From Streptomyces sp. Edi2 (GTDB lineage Bacteria; Actinomycetota; Actinomycetes; Streptomycetales; Streptomycetaceae), in NCBI RefSeq assembly GCF_040253635.1, contig NZ_JBEJGX010000003.1, positions 2,976,001 to 3,040,000 on the forward strand: a DNA stretch of 64,000 nucleotides, written 5' to 3'. A program made the translations under genes and the position numbers. The notes under the pieces were generated by a model. The model was given only the letters and a program-made list of their open reading frames with translations, did no database searches and was not told the origin of the DNA. This document shows positions 25,093 through 34,764 of the stretch, one piece after another; the first letter of the stretch is position 1; each line of letters begins with the position of its first letter.

Positions 25093-25318
25093 GAATTTCC
25101 CCTCTGGGCGAGGCGGTCGAGTGGGAGAGGATGCCTCGCCGGAAAGATCCCAAAGAACTCAACAGCCGAACACGTCAGCCCCCGTGAGTACTTGTCGGAT
25201 CTTATGGAGCAGGCGCATCAGGGTCCCCAGTAATGGCATCCCATAAGCGATCCGAATCGCAATCGTTACCGACAACGGGCACCCTGACCCACCATTATCG
25301 ACAAATCCCCGGAACTTT

Positions 25319-26371
25319 TCAGGACACAGCGACCTTCTCGGGCGAACAGGCTGCAGCCGAGGCTGACGGAACGGACGCTTCCGGGAGCTCGGGCGGTGGC
25401 GAAATCACGTCGGTCGGCGGCCTCTTGGCGGGTGGCCGTGACTTGGTAGGCGGCTGTGGCTTGGCGGGTGACTGTGGCTTGGCGGGCGCCGGTCTCGTGG
25501 CGAGCGCAGGTCTCCTGGCGGACACCGGTCTCTTGGCGGGTCCCTCTGCGGGTGCAGGTCTCTTGGCAGGTCCCCTTGCGGGTGCAGGCCTCTTGGCGAG
25601 TGCCGGTTTCTCGGCGGGTTCCGTCGCCGGTGCCGGTTTCCTGGCGAGCGTCCGTGCGTCGGCCTGGGCCTGGACAGCCGCCGGTGTCGCCGCTGGTGTC
25701 GATGTGTCTCCGTCCGCCGCTGTCAGCGCCTCTCCAGCCGCCGGTGCGTCCCTGGCCGCCGGCACCTCTACGGCCACCGGCCCTTCCCCGGCCGCCGGCA
25801 GTTCCCCCTCTGTCGGTTCTGTTGCCTCTGTTGATTCTGTTGGTTCTGCCGGTGACCCGGCGGCGCTCGGCGGTGTCCGGCCGGCCGGCAACATCTCTTC
25901 CCCGGGCTCTTGTTGTCCGGGAGCGCCTTGCCGCGACGAGGGCGAGGAGTGCGGCGCCGATGACGGGGGCGGCCCGTGGTCGGCGTCCGTACGCGGCGGC
26001 CGGACGACTCTCCGGAAGGCGGCGGTGCCGCGCGCGAGATCGTGGCCGATCGCCACGGCGTCGACCTCCGCCGAGAACCAGCGCTGCCCGCCCCGCTCAG
26101 GCGGCTGCTCCCCTTCCCGCAGCCGCAAGCGCCCCTGGACGACGAGTGGTTCCCCCACCGCCACCGACGCCGCGACATTGTCGGCGAGCGCGCGCCACGA
26201 CCGGACCGTGTAGAAGCTCGTCCCCCCGTCGGTCCAGCGCTCCTGCGCCCTGTCCCACCGGCGGGATGTCGCCGCCAGCCGGAACCTGGCCACCGTCACA
26301 CCCGCCGTCGTCTGCCGGTGCTCCACCGCCGTTGCGGCATTCCCCACCAGCGTCACCATCGTCTCGTTCAC
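25319..26371 (-). CDS. ssbB: SsbB-type single-stranded DNA-binding protein with long A/P/K tail
   Basis: 350 residues from GTG 26371 (GGGGGAGG eight bases upstream). The OB fold fills about residues 1-125: NETMVTLVGNAATAV, ARFRLAATSRRW, TSFYTVRSWRALADNVA, GEPLVVQGRLRLRE, SAEVDAVAIGHDL. The rest is a disordered Ala/Pro/Lys/Arg tail with KRPAPA and AKPQ repeats. The usual acidic DDDIPF-like tip is missing. Streptomyces SsbB paralogues lack that tip and act in chromosome segregation during sporulation, but are about half this length. Location next to the two dynamin-like genes supports ssbB. Two DnaA-box-like 9-mers lie 100-126 bases upstream. Confidence 0.82.
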   Translation of the reverse strand: MNETMVTLVGNAATAVEHRQTTAGVTVARFRLAATSRRWDRAQERWTDGGTSFYTVRSWRALADNVAASVAVGEPLVVQGRLRLREGEQPPERGGQRWFSAEVDAVAIGHDLARGTAAFRRVVRPPRTDADHGPPPSSAPHSSPSSRQGAPGQQEPGEEMLPAGRTPPSAAGSPAEPTESTEATEPTEGELPAAGEGPVAVEVPAARDAPAAGEALTAADGDTSTPAATPAAVQAQADARTLARKPAPATEPAEKPALAKRPAPARGPAKRPAPAEGPAKRPVSARRPALATRPAPAKPQSPAKPQPPTKSRPPAKRPPTDVISPPPELPEASVPSASAAACSPEKVAVS

Positions 26372-26815
26372 GGAACACGCCTCCCCCGCGTCATGCGCTC
26401 GCTTCCGTCATGTGCCGCTCGCGCTGCGTTGACCTCATGCTGCACGGATTCGGCGGGCGCCGCGGCGGCCTGTGGACGGTCAACCGACTGTGGACAACTC
26501 GGCCACCCGGGAGAGGGAATCCGCCGTCCCTGCCCACAGTCCCGCGCCCACCGTCACGTGCCAACCGCCCCGCAACAGCCACCAAGCACCGCCGCCAGGC
26601 CAAAGCCGTCAGGCACCCCCGCCAGGCCGGAGCCGCCACCCACCCCCGCCAGGCAATAGCCATCAGGCACAGCCGCCGGACTCAGTCGCCACCGAGCCCG
26701 AGGCAACGCAACACCCTTCACGCGCCCGGCATCAGGCGCCGCCACCATGCAGCACCACTCAGACACCCGCCCGTCCCGCGCCACCATCCCGACCCCACCC
26801 GCCACGCCCCCGCCC
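26372..26815. promoter_or_regulatory. 444-bp region upstream of ssbB with two DnaA-box-like sites and a decayed repeat
   Basis: No gene seen. TGTGGACAA at 26489-26497 is the complement of TTGTCCACA, the preferred Streptomyces DnaA box; TGTGGACGG at 26471-26479 is a weaker copy in the same orientation, 18 bp away. Between about 26585 and 26672 there are three loose copies of a CACCCCCGCCAGGC-containing unit of about 27 bp. The region separates the dynB stop from the ssbB start on the same strand. Confidence 0.6.
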
Positions 26816-29443
26816 TCAGGCGCCCGACGCCACCGCGTACTGCTCCCGTACCTCGCGATAGCGCAACAGTTCGGCCGCGACCGGTTCCAGGACCCGCGCC
26901 CGTCCGCACCCGGCCGCCGCACTCCGCAGCCGACGCTCGGCGTCCTGCCCGTAGCGCCTGGCCGGGCCGCGTGCCACCACCCGGCACAGCCACGCCAGCG
27001 CCGGTCCGCCCACCGAGCCGACAAGCGCGGGCAGCAGCCCGGATACCCATGCCGTCGCCCCACCCGCCCCCGTGACCGCGCCCAGCAACCACAGCACACC
27101 GACGACTTGGAGTACGGACAGCAGTCCCTGCAGCGAGGCGGCAACCTTCCACCATCGCGGCTTCACCCCCGGCCCACCCCGCAGCGACTCCTCGGCATCC
27201 GCCGCCACCTTGTCCAACGCCTCCGGCAGCCCGTACGCCCCCCGGTCCGCTGCCTCCCGCACCGCCTGGGCCCAGGGCGCCGGCAATCCCTGCGCCGCCT
27301 CAGCAGCCACCGTGCGGACGGCCTGCTCCACCACGGGCCGCGCCGCCGCCCGGCCGTCGACCGCCGACTCCCCTCCCCCACCGGCCGCACCGCCCGCCGC
27401 ACCACCGGCCATCGGCAGCTCACCTGACGCCCCCTGCCGCCCCGCCAGACCCCACCGCACGCCGTGACGCCACGGAGCGGCCCGACGAGCGGCCGAACGA
27501 GCTGCCGGACGAGCACCCGCCCGACCGACACCGGCCCGCCCTGCATCCGTGCGCCCCGCCTCCGCCCGCCCGGCGCCCATCGCCACCGCGCCCGTCGGCC
27601 CCGCCCCCGTCGGCCCTCCCCCGAAAGCCCCTGCGCCCGTTGTCCCCACCCCGGAGCCCCGGATCCCCCACCGGCTCCCCCGCCACCCCCGCACCCGCGC
27701 CCACGGCGACCCGCACGCGCGCTCCGCGTACCGCAGCCAGTCCCGTTCCGCCGCGCGGCCCGTGGCCACCGCCCCGACCGCCTCCGCCAGCCGGTCGTCG
27801 AACTCCGCCCTGGCCTGCTCGGTCAGCCCGACCCGGCTCTGTGCCGCATATACGGACCGCAACCGCTCGGCGGCCGCATCCACGTCCGCCGCCAGCCGCC
27901 GGTCCGCCGCTCCCCGCTCGGCAACGAACTGGCCCAGCGCCTCCCGCAGTTCCCCCACGCCCCTGCCGGTCGCGGCGGACAGCGCGAGTACCGCCGCCCC
28001 GGGCTCCCCGTGTTCGCCGAGGGCCAGCCCGTCCTCGTCCAGCAGCCTGCGCAGATCGTCGACCACCTGGTCGGCGGCGTCCCCGGGCAGCCGGTCCACC
28101 TGGTTGAGGACGACGAACATGACCTCGGCGTAGCCCGCCAACGGGCGCAGATAGCGCTCGTGCAGCACCGCATCCGCGTACTTCTCCGGGTCCACCACCC
28201 AGATCACCGCGTCCACCAGCTCCAGCATCCGGTCCACCTGAGCGCGGTGCTCGGTGGCCGAGGAGTCGTGGTCGGGCAGGTCGACCAGGATGAGTCCGTG
28301 CAGCTCTGAGCTACCGTCCGCCGGGGCGTGCCGCCGGTGCGCGGGCACGCCCAGCCGGTGCAGCAGCCCCTCCGCGCCCGACCGGCTGCCCGGCCAGACA
28401 CAGGCCACCGGCTCCGCGGTCGTCGGCCGCCGCGGCCCGACCTGGGAACGGTTCGCCCCGGCCAGCGCATTGAACAGCGACGACTTACCGCTGCCGGTCG
28501 CCCCCGCGATGGCGACGACGGTGTGCTCACCGGACAGCCGGTAGCGCTCGTCCGCCGTCTCCAGCACCCGCCCCGCACCCTCCAGCGCCCGCCCGTCCAG
28601 CCGGGACCGGGACAGCGCGATCAACTCCCGCAAGGCATCCAGCCGCCCGCGCAGCCCACCCCCGAGGGCGCGCCGCCCGCCGCCCGCCACCCACCGGTAC
28701 GCGCCCCCGTCCCCGCTCTCCACACCCGCCGGCGAACGCGGCTGCACCATCGCCTCACCACGGGCGTCACCACAGATGTCACCACGGCGGTCACCACGGG
28801 CCCCGGCACAGGCGTCGGCGCGGGCCCCGGCACGATATGCGGTCCATGCCCCAGCATGTGACGCGCCATACGCCCGCACGTCGGACGGCACATGGCTCCG
28901 ACCCGACGCACCCGACGACGCCACACCTGCCGCCACAGGCATCTCCACCCGCTCCTCATTCCCCACCTGCCGCACCAGTGGCCTGGGCACCCCCACATCC
29001 CGCGCCCGCCGCGCAATCAACCCGTCATCCCACGCCCCACCCACCACAGCCGCCCTCACCACCAGCTCGTCCCCCACGCAGGTCTCCCGCTCCCGCTCCC
29101 GCTCCCGCTCCCGCTCCCGCACAGCCTCCACCGGCCCCACAGCATTAGCGGACTCCACCCCCACCTCGCACGCCTCTGACGCCTCTGACGCCTCTGACGC
29201 CTCTGACGCCTCTGACGCCTCCGACACCACCGACCGCGCCTGCTGCCCCGAAACCTCTGAAGCCCCCGAGACCCCCGGGGCCCCCAGATCCATCGACGTC
29301 ACCCACTCCCCCGAAGCCACACCCTCCCCCTGCCTCTCCTGCATCTCCTGGGCCTCCTTGTTCCCCCGGATCTCCCCCTCCCCCGCCTCCCGCCTCTTCC
29401 CCGAGCTCTCCCCGGAACCGACCGCCGCCTCGGAATCACTCAC
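26816..29443 (-). CDS. dynB: Dynamin-like GTPase with C-terminal membrane helices, likely DynB
   Basis: 875 residues from ATG 29443, overlapping the dynA stop by 4 bases. The first 300 residues are low-complexity and poorly conserved, including a Ser-Glu-Ala run and an Arg-Glu run coded by microsatellites. The GTPase core starts near residue 308 with [17 protein letters not shown] (P-loop 314-321), [19 protein letters not shown] (G3) and NQVDRL (G4). Two hydrophobic segments near the C-terminus ([40 protein letters not shown]) anchor it. In Streptomyces the paired dynamins DynA and DynB stabilise FtsZ rings in sporulation septa. Orthology is inferred from the overlapping pair and the neighbouring ssbB. 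Confidence 0.8.
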   Translation of the reverse strand: MSDSEAAVGSGESSGKRREAGEGEIRGNKEAQEMQERQGEGVASGEWVTSMDLGAPGVSGASEVSGQQARSVVSEASEASEASEASEASEACEVGVESANAVGPVEAVRERERERERERETCVGDELVVRAAVVGGAWDDGLIARRARDVGVPRPLVRQVGNEERVEMPVAAGVASSGASGRSHVPSDVRAYGASHAGAWTAYRAGARADACAGARGDRRGDICGDARGEAMVQPRSPAGVESGDGGAYRWVAGGGRRALGGGLRGRLDALRELIALSRSRLDGRALEGAGRVLETADERYRLSGEHTVVAIAGATGSGKSSLFNALAGANRSQVGPRRPTTAEPVACVWPGSRSGAEGLLHRLGVPAHRRHAPADGSSELHGLILVDLPDHDSSATEHRAQVDRMLELVDAVIWVVDPEKYADAVLHERYLRPLAGYAEVMFVVLNQVDRLPGDAADQVVDDLRRLLDEDGLALGEHGEPGAAVLALSAATGRGVGELREALGQFVAERGAADRRLAADVDAAAERLRSVYAAQSRVGLTEQARAEFDDRLAEAVGAVATGRAAERDWLRYAERACGSPWARVRGWRGSRWGIRGSGVGTTGAGAFGGGPTGAGPTGAVAMGAGRAEAGRTDAGRAGVGRAGARPAARSAARRAAPWRHGVRWGLAGRQGASGELPMAGGAAGGAAGGGGESAVDGRAAARPVVEQAVRTVAAEAAQGLPAPWAQAVREAADRGAYGLPEALDKVAADAEESLRGGPGVKPRWWKVAASLQGLLSVLQVVGVLWLLGAVTGAGGATAWVSGLLPALVGSVGGPALAWLCRVVARGPARRYGQDAERRLRSAAAGCGRARVLEPVAAELLRYREVREQYAVASGA
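29085..29120. repeat. Six exact TCCCGC hexamers inside dynB
   Basis: A perfect hexanucleotide array encoding an alternating Arg-Glu run at about residues 109-120 of the GTPase. Changes in copy number stay in frame because the unit is six bases. Confidence 0.9.
29172..29225. repeat. Six GCCTCTGAC nonamers inside dynB
   Basis: Five exact copies and one with a single mismatch encode the Ser-Glu-Ala triplet run at about residues 73-91. In-frame microsatellite in the disordered N-terminal arm. Confidence 0.9.
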
Positions 29444-31509
29444 CCCGACACCTCCTCCTTCTCCATCTCCATCGCCCGCTCCATCTCCCTCGCGTCCTCG
29501 TCCCGCGCCCGCGGCCGCTTCCGCCTCTCCGACTCCTCCTCCCGTTCCCTCTGCACCACGGACAGCGCGGCGATCAGCTCCGCCTGCTGGTCCAGCGGCA
29601 CGGTCAGCTGGTCCAGCGGTGCCAGCCGCCGCTCGCGCTCACCGTCCAGGGCGCGCTCCACGTACGTGGACAGGAGCCGGGCACCGCGGTCGCAGAGCCG
29701 CAGCGCGGTCTGGGCCCCCAAGAGGTCGGCAAGGTTCTCGCCCGCCGTACGGGCCCGTCGGCCCCCGAGCAAGGCGGTGGCCAACAGCGCCGCCGATTCC
29801 TCCGGCTCCACCGACCCCGCCCGTTCACCGGCCTGCCCGGCACGCGCCTCACGGGTCTCCTCCTCGGCCAGCTCCTCCAGACAGCGCCGCCAGCGCCGGA
29901 CGATCACGCCGAGCCGTCCGCCCGCGCCGGTCGCGTCCGCGGCGGCCGACATCGGGACCTCGGTGGCCGCGGGATCCTGCCGCCAGGCACGCGCGGCCCG
30001 CTCATCGGCCTCCTCCACGGCACAGGTCAGCAGCGAGGTCAGCCCGTCGGTCAACGCGTCGAGCAGTTCGTCCGACCGGCCGTCGAGCCCATGGTCACGC
30101 CAGTGGGCCCGGGCGTCCCCGGACAGCACCTCACCAACCGCGACCTCCTGCCGTACCCGCTCCGCGGCCCGCTCGTACGCCTCCTCGACCCGGCCGGCCA
30201 GCCGCAGCGCCGCGGCGTGCTGAGCGGCGGCGGCCCCGGCCAGCGCGGGCAGCCGGCTGCGCAGCGACGCGATCACCCCGGCGGCCGTACGGTCCGCTGC
30301 GGCGGTGCGGGCCACGGGGTCCTGGGCATGCCGCTCCAGCCAGCCCCGCAGCGCCGCCACGGCCGTGGCGGGCAGCAGCCCGCTCCCGCCGCCGGCCGAC
30401 TCGGGCAGCTCGGGAATGGTGAACCGCGGGACATGGCCGAGACCGGCGCGCTGGAGAAGTTCCGCGTACCGGCCGGAAATGTCCGTGGCGATCTGATGCG
30501 GCACCCGGTCGAGCACCGTCACCAACGTGACGTCGTACTCCTTGGCCGTACGCAGCAGATGCCAGGGCACCGCATCCGCGTACCGGGCGGCCGTGGTGAC
30601 CAGCACCCACACATCCGCCGCGCAGATCAGCTCCGCGGCCAGCTCCCGGTTGCGGGCGACCAGCGAATCGATGTCCGGGGCGTCCAGCAACGCCAGCCCG
30701 CTGGGCAGCGCCCGATCCGTCTCGATCCGCACCGTGAACAGCCCCGCCTCACCCCCACCCCCCGCCGCACCCGCACCCGGTGCCCCACCAAGCCCCACGC
30801 CCGGACCGGCGCCCCTGCCACTCCCCACACCTTCAAACGCCCCGCCGCCGTATCCCCCGCCCCCGTACGCCCCGTCGCCTCCGCCCCCATAGCCGCCCCC
30901 GGCGGCACCCTCACCGGCGGCACCCCCGACCGCGCCACCGCCGGCCCCCCGCCCCTCGCCCGCGTAGCCATAGCCCCCGGCCAATCCGGCCCCTCCGACG
31001 ACTCCGCCCCCACCGTGTACCCCGTAGCCACCCCGGCCCAGAGCGTCTCCACCCCGGCCCAGGACGTCTCCACCCCGGCCCAGGCCGTCACCACCCGCCG
31101 CGTACTCGTCCTCACCACCGTCGTCCTGCTCAGGAACCCACACCCGGGCGAGCTGCGGCAGCACACGCGGCCCTGCAAACCAATGGAGATCATCGGGATG
31201 ACAGACCAACACCGGCGTACGCGTCGTCGGCCGCAGCACCCCCGCCTCCGAGACCCGCCGCCCCACCAGCGAATTCACCAGCGTGGACTTGCCCGCCCCG
31301 GTCGATCCGCCGATCACCGCGAGCAGCGGTGCCTGAGGAGAACGCAGGCGGGGAATCACATAGTCATCGAGCTGGGCCAGCAGCTCGGCCCGGTTGCGCC
31401 GGGCCCGGGCCGCACCCCGAAGTGGCAGGGGAAAGCGTGCGGCGTCGACGCGATTGCGCAGAACGGACAGTGCGTCGATCAGCCGGGGTCGTACGTCCAA
31501 GGTCGCCAC
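29440..31509 (-). CDS. dynA: Dynamin-like GTPase, likely DynA
   Basis: 689 residues from GTG 31509, whose [14 protein letters not shown] opening matches this family; further upstream frames look unrelated and no strong ribosome site is seen. GTPase marks: [19 protein letters not shown] (P-loop 67-75), [28 protein letters not shown] (G3) and TVLDRVPH (G4). An unusual Gly-rich insert of about 135 residues with GRGGD/GGGG repeats interrupts the G domain between about 130 and 265. The C-terminal half is helical. It would act with the downstream GTPase at sporulation septa; the insert is probably a disordered loop specific to this lineage. Confidence 0.8.
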   Translation of the reverse strand: MATLDVRPRLIDALSVLRNRVDAARFPLPLRGAARARRNRAELLAQLDDYVIPRLRSPQAPLLAVIGGSTGAGKSTLVNSLVGRRVSEAGVLRPTTRTPVLVCHPDDLHWFAGPRVLPQLARVWVPEQDDGGEDEYAAGGDGLGRGGDVLGRGGDALGRGGYGVHGGGGVVGGAGLAGGYGYAGEGRGAGGGAVGGAAGEGAAGGGYGGGGDGAYGGGGYGGGAFEGVGSGRGAGPGVGLGGAPGAGAAGGGGEAGLFTVRIETDRALPSGLALLDAPDIDSLVARNRELAAELICAADVWVLVTTAARYADAVPWHLLRTAKEYDVTLVTVLDRVPHQIATDISGRYAELLQRAGLGHVPRFTIPELPESAGGGSGLLPATAVAALRGWLERHAQDPVARTAAADRTAAGVIASLRSRLPALAGAAAAQHAAALRLAGRVEEAYERAAERVRQEVAVGEVLSGDARAHWRDHGLDGRSDELLDALTDGLTSLLTCAVEEADERAARAWRQDPAATEVPMSAAADATGAGGRLGVIVRRWRRCLEELAEEETREARAGQAGERAGSVEPEESAALLATALLGGRRARTAGENLADLLGAQTALRLCDRGARLLSTYVERALDGERERRLAPLDQLTVPLDQQAELIAALSVVQREREEESERRKRPRARDEDAREMERAMEMEKEEVSG

Positions 31510-31811
31510 ATGTGCAGAATGCCCAATTTCGTTGGGTTTTTGAAGCGTATAACCCCTTGTGCGCGCCGCAAGAACCCACACAGAACGGGATGAGTGACCC
31601 ATGGGACGCTCGCGACAAGCGAGACGCAGGCATAACGAGTGCACAACACCCGCCGCACGGGACGCCAAAAGCGATGCAGGATTCGTACCTGCCTGCGATT
31701 ATCGGGACCGCTTCACCGAACCTCCACAACGTGCCACGCAGGTGAAGCAACCGGGACGAGGCACCCGGACCTCTATCCTTGTCCGCGGTCCGTGATCCAC
31801 GCCCACACCCG
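31510..31811. promoter_or_regulatory. 302-bp region between dynA and tRNA-Arg
   Basis: No gene seen. CCCAA/TTGGG (31522-31536) followed by five T on the plus strand makes a small hairpin just upstream of dynA. TTATAC on the minus strand near 31548 is a possible dynA -10. The rest includes the unseen tRNA promoter. Confidence 0.4.
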
Positions 31812-31887
31812 GCCCCCGTAGCTCAGTGGATAGAGCAGGTGCCTTCTAAGCACTTGGCCGCAGGTTCGAGTCCTGCCGGGGGCGCCA
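31812..31887 (+). tRNA. tRNA-Arg (anticodon UCU), CCA encoded
   Basis: A full cloverleaf: acceptor GCCCCCG pairs with CGGGGGC, D arm GCTCAGTGGATAGAGC, anticodon loop CTTCTAA with anticodon TCT, T arm GCAGGTTCGAGTCCTGC, discriminator G and encoded CCA (31885-31887). It reads AGA codons, rare in this genome. An integrase gene points at its 3' end 60 bases away, so the 3' half is the probable attachment site and would be restored by the element after insertion. Confidence 0.96.
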
Positions 31888-31904
31888 TCGCCCGTACTGC
31901 ACCC

Positions 31905-31930
31905 AGCCCTCCCTCGTGGAGGGCTTTTTT
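31905..31930 (+). terminator. Rho-independent terminator after tRNA-Arg
   Basis: AGCCCTCC (31905-31912) and GGAGGGCT (31918-31925) form an 8-bp stem with a 5-base loop, ending in six T. It ends the tRNA transcript and also faces the 3' end of the integrase gene. It lies on the element side of the presumed att site. Confidence 0.88.
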
Positions 31931-31946
31931 GCAGCTCAGAGGCGGT

Positions 31947-33470
31947 TTAACGGACGCGGCGTGGCAGCTTCGGCAGGGCCGGAACGACACCCGGCGACGA
32001 GGCTGCCAGTCCGGCTGACGCCGGTTTTGAACGGCTCTCGGCGGCTGGTTTTCCCGAAAACTTCCCGAAGTTTTCCGACGGACCCTTCACGGCCACGGGC
32101 ACGGCAGGCAGCCGCTGGGGCTCTTCGATCCGCCCCTGGAGTTCGGTCAGCTGTCCGGTGATGCAGCGTGTGTAGGTGGCCAGGAGGACGGGGACGCTGT
32201 TGCCCGCCCAGGCGGCGACCTGGGCCGGCGGGATGCCGTTGTTGAGCCACGTCGTCAGGCAGGTGTGGCGCAGGTCGTACACGCGCTTGCCGACGGGCGA
32301 GCTGTACTCGTGCTCGTCGAGGACGGCCTTTCGGGCCTTGCGCCAGACCCGGCGGAAGACCGATCCGGCGAGCAGCCCTCCCTTCTCCCCGGGGAAGAGC
32401 AGATCGCCGGGCTTGAGGCCGTCCTCCTCGGTCAGATCGCGCAGGATCGCGACGAGGGCGGGATGTACGGGCACAGGCCGGGTGTCACCCACGGCTCGCC
32501 CTTTGAGGTCACGGGTCTCATGGACTTCTCGGTCGTCGGTCCAGTTACGGCCGGCCTCGGGTTCAGCGGTGTGGACCAGGAACTCTCCCCACCCGGAAGC
32601 CGGCAGCGTGGCGGCATCGACCCGCAGGGCGACGGCTTCCTCCGGACGCAGGCCTGCGTAATAGAGGGTGGCGAAGAACGCGCGGAGGCGGTAGCCGGTG
32701 TGGGGACGGTCACCGATCCAGGCCAGGAGACTGGCGACTTGGCCGGGATGGAGCAGAGACCGCTTGTCCACGGCCCCGGCTGCCTTGGGCGCGGCGTTCT
32801 CGTCTTTTCCCTTGGGTAGCGGGTTGGTCCTGAGGATCTTCTGCCGGATGGCGTGCTTCAGGACCACGTTCGTGATGCGCCGGTCGCGGTTTACGGAGCT
32901 GGCCGCAGTCCGCGACCCCTCCAACCGGGTGCCGATCGCCAGCAACACGTTGTCGACGTGCCTGGTGTCCTCCCAAGCGCGCATGGGCAGGGAGTTGCCC
33001 CGGATCCAGGACAGGATCGTGCGTGTCTCGGGAGGGGCCTCGTCGCGTCGGTTCTTGTTGAACGCGTACTCGCGCAGGGCCCTGCGGACCTCGACGGGGT
33101 CGAAGTGCGTCGGTTGGGCGTGCAGCAGGGCGAGGGTGATCTTCGTCAGGGCCTTGGCTGTGCTCTTGCGGTTATTCGCCGAGATGCGGGGCCACTTCAT
33201 GTCGACGTACTGGAGGGCGAATTCGTACCAGGTGACCTCGGCTGCGGGCGAGGCGTGGGAGACCGGGCGTCCGGTCTCCAGGTCGAAGGGTTCGCCGTTG
33301 TTCGCCGCAACGAGCAGCGTCGCGCGAAAGGACTCCGCAAGGGCGCTGGTCTTGAAAGTCTCGCCGCGGCGCTTGCCGTTCACGGACCAGCGGACGGTGT
33401 GGGTGGTGCCGCGCTTTCCCTTGTAGACCTCCGTGTCGTAGAAGCGGACCTTGAAGGACCGGTCCGTCAC
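31947..33470 (-). CDS. Tyrosine site-specific integrase of an actinomycete integrative element
   Basis: 507 residues. An N-terminal arm-binding part (KVRFYDTEVYKGKRGTTHTV) and helical core-binding domain lead to the catalytic domain: Arg275 in YYAGLRPEEAVAL, VYDLRHTCLTTWL (Arg401, with Tyr in the usual first His place of the HxxR box), Trp421 in AAWAGNSVPVLL and nucleophile Tyr433 in ATYTRC. This is the pattern of integrases that insert into actinomycete tRNA genes. Its stop lies 60 bases from the 3' end of tRNA-Arg, the standard arrangement, and its start overlaps the excisionase gene by 4 bases. Confidence 0.95.
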   Translation of the reverse strand: MTDRSFKVRFYDTEVYKGKRGTTHTVRWSVNGKRRGETFKTSALAESFRATLLVAANNGEPFDLETGRPVSHASPAAEVTWYEFALQYVDMKWPRISANNRKSTAKALTKITLALLHAQPTHFDPVEVRRALREYAFNKNRRDEAPPETRTILSWIRGNSLPMRAWEDTRHVDNVLLAIGTRLEGSRTAASSVNRDRRITNVVLKHAIRQKILRTNPLPKGKDENAAPKAAGAVDKRSLLHPGQVASLLAWIGDRPHTGYRLRAFFATLYYAGLRPEEAVALRVDAATLPASGWGEFLVHTAEPEAGRNWTDDREVHETRDLKGRAVGDTRPVPVHPALVAILRDLTEEDGLKPGDLLFPGEKGGLLAGSVFRRVWRKARKAVLDEHEYSSPVGKRVYDLRHTCLTTWLNNGIPPAQVAAWAGNSVPVLLATYTRCITGQLTELQGRIEEPQRLPAVPVAVKGPSENFGKFSGKPAAESRSKPASAGLAASSPGVVPALPKLPRRVR

Positions 33471-33667
33471 GCGCGACCCTCACAGTCCGTCAGCCAGTTC
33501 TCGATGTCGCTGCGCCGGATACGCAGGGCACCGTTCGGGATCCGTATGCAGTGCGGAGCCCGGCCTTTCTGCCGCCACTCGTAGAAGGTCGAGCGCGAGA
33601 TGCGCAGTTCGCTGCAGAACTCGTCGACGGTCAGCTTGTCGCTCGGCCGGCGGGGGGCGTGGGTCAA
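33467..33667 (-). CDS. Excisionase-like helix-turn-helix protein
   Basis: 66 residues from TTG 33667 with GGAGG about eight bases upstream. The HTH_17/MerR-like fold reads LTVDEFCSELRISRSTFYEW, RIPNGALRIRRSDIENWL. Proteins of this size directly upstream of an AICE integrase act as Xis, bending att DNA for excision and often limiting int expression. The stop overlaps the integrase start by 4 bases (shared 33467-33470). Confidence 0.9.
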   Translation of the reverse strand: MTHAPRRPSDKLTVDEFCSELRISRSTFYEWRQKGRAPHCIRIPNGALRIRRSDIENWLTDCEGRA

Positions 33668-33753
33668 GCCGATGCCTCCATCGCGACGCGGCCGGCGGAG
33701 AGGCCGGGGCCGACGGGCATGACGAGGGCAGGGGGTATCGCGGATCGGTGCAT
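33664..33753 (-). CDS. Possible 29-residue peptide upstream of xis
   Basis: ATG at 33753 with GAGGAA upstream; the frame reads MHRSAIPPALVMPVG and ends at TGA 33664-33666, overlapping the TTG of xis as TTGA. The overlap suggests a coupled leader, but the peptide has no recognisable domain and could be chance. Confidence 0.35.
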   Translation of the reverse strand: MHRSAIPPALVMPVGPGLSAGRVAMEASA

Positions 33754-34070
33754 GGGTTCCTCACTCGGCGTCTGGCGCAGGGAATGCGACACGGCACGCC
33801 GTTGCAGGGGGAGACGATTCGCCCGGGTGACTGCTTCACCTGGTCGTAGGGGGACCCAGCACGCGCGCTCGTCCGAACTCCTTTCCGCTTGAGCACACGG
33901 GACCGGTCCTCCACGTCCGCACCAGCTGCGCCACCACGTGCAGCGGGGTGCGGACCTGTTTAATCGTCAGGAGAAACCCGGATTTCGGAATTCCGGGATC
34001 CACTGCTACAGGCGACTCCTGGCACCGACCGTCGACGTTGATGCCGTGCAGTCGGCGAAGACTCGCTGAA

Positions 34071-34302
34071 GGCTCGTCGAGCCCTCGCGAGTATTCGACG
34101 AGGGCTCGACGAGCCCTCGCGCAATCCGCTTTGCGGCAGTTCGACGGTTTGGAGGGGTGGCGTGCCAGCAACACGCCCTTGGGCTCGTCGCTCTCCGCCG
34201 AGGTTTGTGGCCCTCATCACCCCTCAACGGAAAGATGCAGGTCAGACGCCATTCGACGAGCCCTCGTGAATTTTTGACGAGGGCTCGTCGAGGGCTCGTC
34301 GT
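34071..34302. repeat. Six copies of a GACGAGCCCTCG-type motif in both orientations
   Basis: Copies lie near 34076, 34096, 34107, 34253, 34276 and 34287; the last two read GACGAGGGCTCGTCGAGGGC back to back. The clusters at 34071-34116 and 34252-34302 flank an ordinary stretch, like paired operators or origin iterons. Confidence 0.7.
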
Positions 34303-34304
34303 CC

Positions 34305-34332
34305 GGATCTAGGATCTTGGATCCTGGATCTT
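34305..34332. repeat. Four heptamers GGATCTA, GGATCTT, GGATCCT, GGATCTT
   Basis: A tidy 7-bp array directly after the GACGAG cluster, and one of the few AT-richer spots in the element. Could be part of an origin. Confidence 0.75.
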
Positions 34333-34764
34333 TCCTTTCGGGGCGCGGTGCGCCCGCGCCTCCACCCCCCGACTGGAGGCCGATCGAGGTCACGCGCCGG
34401 GGGTAGTCGCTTCACCGACGAACTCGCCCCTACCGGTCTCCGATCGATCGCTCTGGCCGTGGCCAATCCGGAATCTTGGGTTACGGTGTTGGCCGCGAGC
34501 CCCGCCGACCGGCCACCACACCCTCGCCGCTACGCCGCCCTGCCTCCTGGGATACCGATTCCCCGTCCACGACTCGAACACCCCGCCTGCCGCCCCGTGT
34601 CGGCTCGTCAGCGCATTTCCGTGCACGGTTGGCGCCGAGCCCCAGCAGGGCCATCAACGGCCCCCAGATCGCCGCTGAGCACCTCTGGCCTCGCTGGTCA
34701 CCACCTGAGCACGCACCCGGCGGTCTGCCCCAGGCCGCAAGGAGCTGGGTGTAGCGCTCCGCGG

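Noticed and set aside
31522..31541. A terminator on the plus strand upstream of the tRNA
   Set aside because: The 5-bp stem with five T fits the pattern weakly, but no plus-strand gene lies upstream to terminate; it may instead be an operator for dynA.
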